Assembly (NCBI GenBank): GCA_023249795.1 | Contig: JAHFBU010000061.1 | Coordinates: 423 to 8,438, forward strand | Length of the DNA: 8,016 nucleotides | From: Syntrophaceae bacterium | Lineage (GTDB): Bacteria > Desulfobacterota > Syntrophia > Syntrophales > UBA5619 | Direction of reading: 5' to 3' | Part shown: positions 1-6,124 of the stretch, piece by piece | How the letters are laid out: each line of letters starts with the position of its first letter | How positions within the stretch are numbered: the stretch's first letter is position 1 | Program-made: the position numbers and the translations under genes | Notes under the pieces: model-generated | Databases searched by the model: none | The model's input: the letters and a program-made list of their open reading frames with translations, nothing else | What the model was told of the DNA's origin: nothing

Positions 1-1166
1 TGGTCTGCAGCAACTCGCTCCGTTCCGCCTCCCCGGAAAACGCCGTCGGCCTCCTGAAGGAGGAGATGCGGCGGATGGATTCCCTGATCATGGAGGCGGC
101 CGATGCCACGGCCGTCCCGGCCGGAAAGGCGCTCGCGGTGGACCGGAATGCTTTTTCCCGCCGGATCGAAGAGAGGCTGATCGCACAACCCGGTCTGGAG
201 CTGATCCGCGGTGAGGTTACGGAGATCCCCGAGGACGGGATCACAATCGTTGCGTCCGGCCCCCTCACCTCCGACGCGCTCGCCGAAAGCATCGCGCGAA
301 TCACCGGCGGCGAATACCTCTACTTCTACGACGCAATCTCCCCCATCGTCGAGGGGGAATCCATCGACATGAACCGGGTCTTTGCCGCCTCCCGTTATGG
401 CCACGGCGAGGCGGACTATCTGAACTGTCCCATGGACCGGGATACCTACGAGACCTTCTGGAAAGAGCTGACCCAGGCGCAGGAGGTTCCCCTTCACGCC
501 TTCGAGGAGATCAAATGCTTCGAGGGGTGTCTCCCGATCGAAGTGATCGCCCGGCGGGGGATCGAGACCCTCGCCCATGGCCCGATGAAGCCGGTCGGCC
601 TCATCGACCCGCGGACCGGCGGGCGGCCCCATGCCGTCGTCCAGCTCCGCCGGGAGGACCGGGACGGAACCCTCTACAACATCGTCGGATTTCAGACGAA
701 GCTAACCTGGCCGGAGCAGCGGCGTCTCTTCCGGACGATCCCCGGCCTGGGAAACGCGGAGTTCGCCCGCTACGGCAGCGCCCACCGGAACACCTTCCTC
801 AACGCACCGACGCTCCTTACGGAAACGCTCCAGCTCCGTTTGCATCCGCGGCTTTATTTTGCCGGGCAGATTACCGGCGTTGAAGGATACGTGGAATCCG
901 CGGCGATGGGGCTTCTTGCGGGGTTGAATGCCGCCCATTTTGTCGCGGGCCGGGGGATCACGCCTCCGCCTCGGGAGACGGCCCTGGGGGCGCTTGTCGC
1001 TCATATCACGAACGCCGATCGGAAGACCTTTCAGCCGATGAACGTCGCCTTCGGCCTCTTCCCCCCGCTTCCCGGGCGCATCCGGAAGAAGGAGCGGGGA
1101 GAACATTACGCCCGGCGGTCTCTTGCCGCGCTTACCGCTTGGCAGGCGACAAACGCGTCCGTTTGA
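1..1166 (+). CDS. trmFO: TrmFO, FAD/folate-dependent tRNA (uracil-54-C5) methyltransferase, 5'-truncated by window edge
   Basis: TrmFO methylates U54 in the T-loop of tRNA, using methylenetetrahydrofolate as carbon donor and reduced FAD; it is cytoplasmic. The reading frame is open from base 3, and the codons before the first in-window ATG (66) already read as TrmFO (VCSNSLRS, then LKEEMRR), so 66 is not the start and about 50 N-terminal residues, including the dinucleotide-binding Gly motif, lie off the left edge. Recognisable family stretches are YFYDAISPIVEGESID (near 330), FEGCLPIEV (near 520), GPMKPVGL (near 580), YNIVGFQTKLTWPEQ (near 675) and the C-terminal FAD-contacting GQITGVEGYVESAA (near 865). 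Two cysteines, in CSN (bases 6-8) and FEGC (528-530), fall where the two highly conserved catalytic cysteines of the family lie (about 53 and 226 in Bacillus subtilis numbering, from memory). Estimated full length of about 438 residues is normal. The stop is TGA at 1164-1166. No frameshift or missing key residue is seen. Confidence 0.96.
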   Translation, partial: VCSNSLRSASPENAVGLLKEEMRRMDSLIMEAADATAVPAGKALAVDRNAFSRRIEERLIAQPGLELIRGEVTEIPEDGITIVASGPLTSDALAESIARITGGEYLYFYDAISPIVEGESIDMNRVFAASRYGHGEADYLNCPMDRDTYETFWKELTQAQEVPLHAFEEIKCFEGCLPIEVIARRGIETLAHGPMKPVGLIDPRTGGRPHAVVQLRREDRDGTLYNIVGFQTKLTWPEQRRLFRTIPGLGNAEFARYGSAHRNTFLNAPTLLTETLQLRLHPRLYFAGQITGVEGYVESAAMGLLAGLNAAHFVAGRGITPPPRETALGALVAHITNADRKTFQPMNVAFGLFPPLPGRIRKKERGEHYARRSLAALTAWQATNASV

Positions 1167-1170
1167 TGTA

Positions 1171-1213
1171 GGGGACGTGATGCGGAAGCCCAAAGGGATC
1201 GCATCATGTCCCC
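1171..1213. terminator. Large stem-loop just after trmFO, possible terminator or mRNA-processing element
   Basis: Arm GGGGACGTGATGCG (1171-1184) pairs with CGCATCATGTCCCC (1200-1213) over 14 bp; the only non-Watson-Crick pair is G1177 with T1207. A further wobble G1185/T1199 and an inner CCC/GGG (1189-1191 with 1195-1197) around AAA could extend it. It begins 4 bases after the trmFO stop, which suits a terminator, but no T-run follows the 3' arm (the next bases are GGAACACGGG), so a classic intrinsic terminator is not shown. It ends 7 bases before the rmuC ribosome binding site and could also protect the mRNA 3' end, modulate rmuC translation, or act with a Rho-type or bidirectional mechanism. 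The pairing is seen directly; the role is inferred. Confidence 0.5.
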
Positions 1214-1231
1214 GGAACACGGGAGAAGGTT

Positions 1232-2530
1232 ATGGATGCTCTATTGCTGTTTATTGTCGTCACCCTTTTGGCGGCTATGGTCGTCCTCCAGATTTTCCTT
1301 CTGGTTCGCAAGATCCGCGTCGATCTTGGTCCCATCGAACAGGTTCTGAGATCGGTGGAACAGTCTTATGAACGCATGGAGCGCTCCGTCAGAGAGGAGA
1401 TCGCCAAGAACCGGGAAGAGACGGCTAACGCCCTCCAGCAGTCCCGCGAGGAGCTCGCCGGCACGCTCAAGGGGGTTGGGGACACGCTGTTTCAACAGTT
1501 CGGCGTTCTCACGCAGACCACCGATCAGAAGCTCGACAAACTGCGGGAGGAAGTGCAGCAGCGTCTTCAGGCGATCCAACAGGATAACGCGAAGCAACTG
1601 GATCGGATGAGGGAGACCGTGGATGAGAAGCTTCAGAGCACGCTGGAGAAGCGGCTGGGCGAATCCTTCAAACAGGTCGGCGAACGGCTGGAACAGGTCT
1701 CCAGGGGGCTGGGAGAGATGCAAACCCTCGCGACCGGCGTGGGCGATCTGAAGAAGGTGCTGACGAACGTCAAGACGCGCGGCACATGGGGCGAGGTGCA
1801 GCTTGGGGCCATGCTGGAACAGGCGCTCACGCCGGATCAGTATGCCGCAAACGTAGCCGTGAAGGATTGCGGCGAGCGCGTGGAATTCGCGATCAAGCTT
1901 CCGGGCCGGTGCGAGGATGGGGACGAGACGGTGTGGCTTCCCATCGATGCCAAATTCCCGCTGGAGGACTATCAGCGCCTCGTGGATGCCCAGGAGAGGG
2001 CGGATGTCGAATGCGCCGAGGGGGCCGCAAAACAGCTCGAGACGCGCATCAAGCAATGCGCGGGGGATATCTGCGGAAAATATCTGAATCCGCCGAAGAC
2101 GACCGACTTCGGCATCCTGTATCTGCCCACGGAAGGGCTGTTTGCCGAGGTCGTTCGCCGCACGGGGCTCACCGAATTTGTCCAGCGGGAATGCCGGGTG
2201 ATGATCGCCGGACCGACCACGCTTTGGGCGCTCCTCAACAGCCTGCAGATCGGTTTCAGGACGCTGGCGATTCAGAAACGGTCCGGCGAGGTCTGGAACC
2301 TGCTGTCGGCGGTCAAGACGGAATGGACGAAATACGGGGACATCCTGACCAAGGTGCAGAAAAAGATCCTCGAGGCGTCCGACACGATCGAACAGGCGCA
2401 GACGCGGACGCGGGCGATCGGGCGCAAATTGAAGGATGTGCAGGAACTGCCTGCCGCGGCGGTGTCGACGGCGCCGATGGCGGAAAACGGCGGCGGACCA
2501 TCCGACGATGAGACGGAAGAAATACAATGA
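1232..2530 (+). CDS. rmuC: RmuC family protein (DNA recombination/nuclease-like), membrane-anchored
   Basis: RmuC proteins are nuclease-like factors first linked to limiting recombination at inverted repeats in Escherichia coli; the biochemical reaction is poorly defined. The 432-residue product has one N-terminal hydrophobic segment (about 3-25), expected to anchor it in the inner membrane, then a long heptad-rich coiled coil (about 30-170, full of Glu, Gln, Lys and Arg), then the RmuC domain (about 175-400). Diagnostic stretches are GTWGEVQLGAML (from residue 184), WLPIDAKFPLEDY (PIDAK at 237-241), YLNPPKTTDFGILYLPTEGL and AGPTTLWALLNSLQIGFR (GPTTL at 327-331). The Asp-Ala-Lys at 239-241 fits the D/E-x-K of the PD-(D/E)XK nuclease fold to which the family has been assigned. 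The tail after residue 405 is short, polar and probably disordered. The ATG at 1232 is supported by GGGAGAAGG at 1221-1229. Size is normal for the family. No obvious promoter is seen in the 65-bp gap upstream, so read-through from trmFO or a promoter inside it is possible. Confidence 0.95.
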   Translation: MDALLLFIVVTLLAAMVVLQIFLLVRKIRVDLGPIEQVLRSVEQSYERMERSVREEIAKNREETANALQQSREELAGTLKGVGDTLFQQFGVLTQTTDQKLDKLREEVQQRLQAIQQDNAKQLDRMRETVDEKLQSTLEKRLGESFKQVGERLEQVSRGLGEMQTLATGVGDLKKVLTNVKTRGTWGEVQLGAMLEQALTPDQYAANVAVKDCGERVEFAIKLPGRCEDGDETVWLPIDAKFPLEDYQRLVDAQERADVECAEGAAKQLETRIKQCAGDICGKYLNPPKTTDFGILYLPTEGLFAEVVRRTGLTEFVQRECRVMIAGPTTLWALLNSLQIGFRTLAIQKRSGEVWNLLSAVKTEWTKYGDILTKVQKKILEASDTIEQAQTRTRAIGRKLKDVQELPAAAVSTAPMAENGGGPSDDETEEIQ

Positions 2531-2534
2531 AATA

Positions 2535-2542
2535 AAAGGAGG
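2535..2542 (+). promoter_or_regulatory. Strong Shine-Dalgarno-like AAAGGAGG without a matching start codon
   Basis: AAAGGAGG lies 4 bases after the rmuC stop but 60 to 95 bases ahead of every candidate start of the next gene. No ATG, GTG or TTG follows at a usable distance; the adjoining CTG at 2543 is too close, and the TTG at 2564 is about 21 bases away. The frame opened at 2543 would end with TGA at 2624-2626, overlapping the downstream in-frame ATG at 2623. This could be a relic of an earlier start or a ribosome standby site. The motif is seen; any function is a guess. Confidence 0.35.
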
Positions 2543-2601
2543 CTGACGGCAGCAATCGAAAATTTGGGACAAACTTTCAAGCCTTTGCGCAGGGTCACGT
2601 C

Positions 2602-5265
2602 GTGCGCTGCCTTAATCGACAAATGAAGAAACATGACATGGAATCCTTGACCATACCCCTTGCCACGCGGCGCTATCTTCCCTGGCTTCTGATCCTTTTT
2701 GTGGGAAGCGGTTGCGCGGCCCTTATCTATGAAGTTGTCTGGCTTCAGCTCTTGCAGCTTGTAATCGGTTCATCAGGCATCTCTTTGGGCGTGTTGCTGG
2801 GGATGTTCATGGGCGGCATGTGCCTGGGCAGCCTTCTGCTGCCGAGGGTGATATCGCCCGGTCATCATCCCTTGAGGGTTTATGCGTTTCTCGAACTGGG
2901 GATCGGAATATTCGGCATGGCGATATTGTCAGGGATGCCGTTTTTGGAAGATTTTTATGAAGATTTCATGAGACATGGCGTGGTCGATCGGGCCATCGTG
3001 GCCGGGGTGTGCCTGCTGCCTCCGACGGTGCTGATGGGGGCGACACTGCCTGCGATAGCGCGCTGGATGAAAGCGACGCGGGAAGGCGTCTCATGGATGG
3101 GATTTTTTTATGCCGGGAATATCGGCGGGGCCGTATCGGGGTGTCTGCTGGCGGGATTTTATCTGTTGCGCCTATATGACATGCCCACGGCGACATATGC
3201 GGCCGTGGCGATCAATGTGGTGGTCGCGGCGCTTTCGTTCGCCATTGCATCGAGGACCCCGTGGCGGTCCGAGACGGATAAGACAGAGGACGTGCCGGTC
3301 GAAGAACGGGCCGGGAGGCTTGGCGTGTATATCACCATCGGCCTGTCAGGGCTGTGCGCCCTCGGGGCCGAGGTGGTGTGGACAAGGCTTCTATCGCTCA
3401 TGCTTGGCGCGACGGTTTACACCTTTTCGATCATCCTGGCGATGTTTCTTGTCGGGCTTGGGATCGGCAGCAGCGCCGGCGCATATTGGGCGCGAACGGT
3501 GGCCAGGGCGCGTGTTGCACTCGGCCTCTGCCAGATTTTGATTGCCGTAGCCGTGGCCTGGGGGGCGTTTATGATAACCGGCTCCATCCCCTATTGGCCG
3601 ATCAACGTCTATGAAACCACAAAAAGCCTTGGACCCTGGTACACCTTTCTATTCGACCTTCTTCGGGCAGCCTGCGCCGTGCTGCCGGCGGCGCTGTTGT
3701 GGGGGGCAAGCTTTCCGTTGGCGCTGGCTGCCGTGGCCGGCCGCGATCAGGATTCAGGGCGGATGGTGGGAGGCGTTTATGCCGCCAACACGGTAGGGGC
3801 AATATTGGGTTCGCTTGCCTTCAGCATGATCATTATTCCCCAGGTCGGCACCCAATGGGCGCAACGGTCAATAATTATACTTGCCTCGGTATCCGCCATG
3901 GTGGCCTTTACGCCCTATTTTGCATTCCGCCAAGGGACAAAGAAAAAAGGCGCAAAGGGGGTTCGACCCCTGACTCTGTCGGGAAGAAAACTGGCGTGGG
4001 CGCTTTTCTTGCCGGCCATAGTTGCACTTCTGGTCATTCTTGTATCCCCGATGCCATGGATCGCCGTCGCCTTCGGCCGTTATTCCTCGGTCTGGATGGA
4101 TAAGAGCGCACCGGGCATTGTTCGGGAGGCCGATGTGCCCTCGGGCTCGGATCAGGATGCCATAGCCCGTTATTGTGTTTATGTAGGCGAAGGGATGAAT
4201 GTATCCGTGGCGGTCACGAAATCGACTTCGGGCAGTCTCTTTTTTCATGGGGCGGGCAAAATACAGGCTTCGACCACTCCGGAGGACATGCGATTGCAGC
4301 GGGCGCTGGGGCATTTGTCGGTACTGGCGCGAACGAACCCGGATGATGTGACGGATGTGCTGGTGGTGGCCTGCGGCGCGGGGGTAACGGCGGGATCCTT
4401 TGTGCCGTACCCGAACATCAAGCGGATAACGATCTGCGACATTGAACCGCTGGTTCCCAAGATTGTCACGCCGATGTTCGGCCAGGTGAACTATCACATC
4501 GTTGACGGCATCGACAAAGAGAATCCTCACATGGTGGACGGCAAGGAAGTCAGGGTTGTTTACGACGATGGCCGTCACTATATACGCACGCTGCCGAAGG
4601 AACGGAAGTTTGACGTCATCACCTCCGACCCCATTGATCCCTGGGTCAAAGGATGTGCCGCGCTCAATACGGTGGAGTATTACCGGATGTGCAAGGAGCA
4701 TCTGAAGCCGGGTGGTGTGATGAGCCTGTGGATACCGATTTACGAGAGCGACAATGAGACGACCAAGAGCGTGATCGCGACCTTTTTTCAGGTATTCCCC
4801 AACGGGATGCTCTTCAGCAACGACATCAATGGCGAGGGTTTTGATGCGGTTTTACTGGGACAGGCTGAGCCGACCAGGATTGATCTGGACAAATTGCATG
4901 AGAAACTGAACCGTCCGGATTACGCGCGTGTGAGGGAATCGCTCATGGAAGTCGGTTTTGGCGCGGATTCAGCGAATATAAGATGGAAGCCGAACCTATG
5001 GGGGGACCCGGAGATTGCGCTTTTGGCCACCTATGCGGGCCGTGCGGCCGATATGAAGGAGTGGATGGAGAACGCGCAGATCAATTGGGACCGCAACCTG
5101 CGCCTGCAATATCTTGCCGGGATGTCGGTGAATTTGTATATGGAAACAGAAATCCTCAATGGCATCCTTAAATACTACAAATTTCCGGACGGGATGTTCA
5201 CCGGATCCTCACTGCGCATTCAGGAGATGAAACTGGCCTTCCAGGCCGCCAACAGGGTTCCGTAA
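2602..5265 (+). CDS. Fused polytopic membrane protein with C-terminal spermidine synthase-like domain
   Basis: The protein (887 residues from GTG 2602; numbering from there) joins a membrane half (about 28-491, roughly a dozen or more hydrophobic segments) to a soluble SAM-type Rossmann domain (about 560-745) and a C-terminal helical extension. The membrane half is an internal duplication: EVVW at 44-47 recurs at 257-260 in similar context, and LMGATLPA (144-151) is echoed by LLWGASFPL (365-373). In the soluble domain CGAGVTAG (591-598) sits at the nucleotide-binding glycine loop, DIE at 613-615, DDGRHYI at about 654-660, and SDPIDPW at 675-681. D676 and D679 align with the two conserved Asp of the spermidine synthase D-x-x-D-P signature, but the loop does not read GGGDGG as in SpeE. 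The family is annotated as fused MFS/spermidine synthase; the true substrate is unknown and aminopropyl transfer is not assured. The start is uncertain: GTG 2602 has AGGG at 2591-2594, ATG 2638 only GAAG at 2625-2628, and ATG 2623 nothing clear. Base composition looks lower in GC than the neighbouring genes. Confidence 0.88.
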   Translation: MRCLNRQMKKHDMESLTIPLATRRYLPWLLILFVGSGCAALIYEVVWLQLLQLVIGSSGISLGVLLGMFMGGMCLGSLLLPRVISPGHHPLRVYAFLELGIGIFGMAILSGMPFLEDFYEDFMRHGVVDRAIVAGVCLLPPTVLMGATLPAIARWMKATREGVSWMGFFYAGNIGGAVSGCLLAGFYLLRLYDMPTATYAAVAINVVVAALSFAIASRTPWRSETDKTEDVPVEERAGRLGVYITIGLSGLCALGAEVVWTRLLSLMLGATVYTFSIILAMFLVGLGIGSSAGAYWARTVARARVALGLCQILIAVAVAWGAFMITGSIPYWPINVYETTKSLGPWYTFLFDLLRAACAVLPAALLWGASFPLALAAVAGRDQDSGRMVGGVYAANTVGAILGSLAFSMIIIPQVGTQWAQRSIIILASVSAMVAFTPYFAFRQGTKKKGAKGVRPLTLSGRKLAWALFLPAIVALLVILVSPMPWIAVAFGRYSSVWMDKSAPGIVREADVPSGSDQDAIARYCVYVGEGMNVSVAVTKSTSGSLFFHGAGKIQASTTPEDMRLQRALGHLSVLARTNPDDVTDVLVVACGAGVTAGSFVPYPNIKRITICDIEPLVPKIVTPMFGQVNYHIVDGIDKENPHMVDGKEVRVVYDDGRHYIRTLPKERKFDVITSDPIDPWVKGCAALNTVEYYRMCKEHLKPGGVMSLWIPIYESDNETTKSVIATFFQVFPNGMLFSNDINGEGFDAVLLGQAEPTRIDLDKLHEKLNRPDYARVRESLMEVGFGADSANIRWKPNLWGDPEIALLATYAGRAADMKEWMENAQINWDRNLRLQYLAGMSVNLYMETEILNGILKYYKFPDGMFTGSSLRIQEMKLAFQAANRVP

Positions 5266-5419
5266 GCGCTCTTCTCCTCCGGAAAGCCCGGATAGACAGG
5301 CTCCCTCCGGAGCTCCAGCCAGATCCCGATGCCGGGTTTCGTGAACCGTTCCCGGACCGATTCCCCAGACCTTCTCCTCGGGCGGTAGCTTCGGATGGGC
5401 CGGGCGATGGCCCTTCTCC
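5266..5419. other. Non-coding stretch after the spermidine synthase-like gene
   Basis: No credible gene is seen here; the open minus-strand frames have no family resemblance and continue into antisense of the flanking genes. The stretch contains the octamer CTTCTCCT at 5271-5278 and 5371-5378, with a third copy at 5413-5420 at its edge; an inverted pair CTCCGGA (5277-5283) and TCCGGAG (5306-5312) with a 22-base loop; and the perfect palindrome GGAGCTCC (5309-5316). None has a following T-run that would make a convincing terminator. It may be decayed coding sequence, but I cannot identify a parent. Confidence 0.4.
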
Positions 5420-5420
5420 T
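5397..5420 (+). terminator. Weak hairpin with pyrimidine tail, possible terminator
   Basis: GGGCC (5397-5401) pairs with GGCCC (5409-5413) around a 7-base loop, followed by TTCTCCTT. The stem is only 5 bp and the tail is a mixed pyrimidine run, so this is a weak candidate for ending transcription from the upstream membrane-enzyme gene. It directly abuts the -35 element of the predicted promoter, a common arrangement between transcription units. Confidence 0.25.
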
Positions 5421-5447
5421 TGACAGGAGGAACATCGTTGCGATAAG
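5420..5447 (+). promoter_or_regulatory. Predicted sigma70-type promoter for the XRE-cupin/acyl-CoA synthetase unit
   Basis: A perfect TTGACA -35 hexamer at 5420-5425 is followed after 16 bases by GATAAG at 5442-5447, which matches the TATAAT consensus at four of six positions including the central ATAA. Initiation would fall near 5454, giving a leader of about 80 bases before the ATG at 5535. It lies in the only long gap upstream of the regulator gene. The elements are seen directly; activity is inferred. Confidence 0.5.
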
Positions 5448-5467
5448 GGGGGCGGCAAAACTCGCGT

Positions 5468-5484
5468 CGGTTGCGCCGCGACCG
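5468..5484. repeat. Dyad-symmetric site, candidate operator for the adjacent XRE regulator
   Basis: CGGTTGCGCCGCGACCG is an inverted repeat with 7-base arms around a 3-base centre; six of seven arm positions are complementary and the exception is T5472 against G5480. It starts about 14 bases downstream of the predicted transcription start and 51 bases ahead of the regulator's ATG, a placement suited to repression. XRE-cupin proteins bind DNA as dimers and often act on their own promoter region, so this is a reasonable operator candidate. It could also be only a leader-RNA hairpin or chance in GC-rich DNA. Confidence 0.3.
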
Positions 5485-5534
5485 GACCCATTGGATGACC
5501 CATGGGAAGACCGTGACTTGAAGGAGAGGCAGGC

Positions 5535-6110
5535 ATGGCCGAAAAGAACAATATTGGAGTGAAGGTTGCGCAGATCAGGGAATCCCGGAAGATATCCCGA
5601 CAGGAACTTGCGGAGCGCTCGGAACTTGACACAGGGCTGATCGACCGGATCGAAGCGGGAGAGTTGATCCCGTCGTTGTCCCCGCTGGTTAAAATCGCGC
5701 GCGTGCTCGGCGTCCGCCTCGGGACGTTTCTTGACGATCAGGAACATATCGGCCCGGTCCTCACACGGTCGGGCGACCGGCCGAAGGCGGTGATGTTTTC
5801 CGAAAAGGGCCGTGCCGGACGCGCAGACCTCGATTTCCACGCCCTCGGGGCCGACAAAACCGGGCGGCACATGGAACCCTTCGTGATCGATATCCATCCG
5901 TCTTCGGCCCGGGAGATTGTTCTGTCCGCCCATGAGGGCGAGGAGTTCATCTTCGTGCTCTCCGGAACAGTCGAGGTTTCCTACGGCAGGGAGACCTATC
6001 TGCTCGAAGAGGGGGATTCCATTTATTACGATTCCATCGTTTCTCATAACGTGCACTGCAAAAGCGACCGGGATGCCAGAATTCTGGCGGTCGTCTATAC
6101 GCCTTTTTAG
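5535..6110 (+). CDS. XRE-family transcriptional regulator with C-terminal cupin sensor domain
   Basis: This 191-residue protein is a likely ligand-responsive DNA-binding regulator. Residues about 8-66 form an XRE/Cro-type helix-turn-helix (VAQIRESRKISRQELAERS, then GLIDRIEAGELIPSLSPLVKIARVLGV), with the family's typical Gln-Glu-Leu-Ala entry to the first DNA-contacting helices. After a linker, residues about 115-187 form a cupin_2-type barrel: HEGEEFIFVLSG (H133, E137) is the first cupin motif and EEGDSIYYDSIVSHNV (H171) the second. Only part of the usual metal-ligand set is present, so it may bind a small molecule rather than catalyse. The ATG is fixed by AAGGAGAGG at 5521-5529. A TTGACA promoter lies upstream, and the acyl-CoA synthetase start follows 14 bases after the TAG stop, so the natural inference is that it regulates its own operon in response to an acid, acyl-CoA or related metabolite. 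The ligand cannot be told from sequence. Length is typical of XRE-cupin regulators. Confidence 0.92.
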   Translation: MAEKNNIGVKVAQIRESRKISRQELAERSELDTGLIDRIEAGELIPSLSPLVKIARVLGVRLGTFLDDQEHIGPVLTRSGDRPKAVMFSEKGRAGRADLDFHALGADKTGRHMEPFVIDIHPSSAREIVLSAHEGEEFIFVLSGTVEVSYGRETYLLEEGDSIYYDSIVSHNVHCKSDRDARILAVVYTPF

Positions 6111-6116
6111 GGAGGG
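6111..6116 (+). promoter_or_regulatory. Ribosome binding site deciding the acyl-CoA synthetase start
   Basis: GGAGGG at 6111-6116 directly follows the regulator's TAG and sits 8 bases before the ATG at 6125. The alternative GTG at 6116 overlaps this site and would have no ribosome binding site at a workable distance, so ATG 6125 is preferred. Confidence 0.75.
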
Positions 6117-6124
6117 TGCTGCCG

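Noticed and set aside
1368..1830. Overlapping frames on both strands in the rmuC coiled-coil region, as possible small genes
   Set aside because: No binding sites or protein features; explained by the repetitive heptad codons of the coiled coil.
1241..2572. 443-codon minus-strand frame opposite rmuC
   Set aside because: Shadow of a confidently identified gene; the translation is low-complexity Arg/Leu/His-rich and lacks domain motifs.
2543..2626. Possible leader peptide between rmuC and the membrane enzyme gene, ending in an ATGA overlap with ATG 2623
   Set aside because: It needs a CTG start directly against the AAAGGAGG motif, or TTG starts with no binding site at workable distance, and the encoded peptide has no attenuator-like residue runs.
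3868..4701. 277-codon minus-strand frame inside the spermidine synthase-like gene
   Set aside because: Antisense to the SAM-binding and catalytic part of a gene with preserved motifs; no independent evidence.
5220..6056. 278-codon minus-strand frame covering the regulator gene and the upstream gap
   Set aside because: Mostly antisense to the XRE-cupin gene; the part in the gap shows no family resemblance, so there is no support for a divergent gene.
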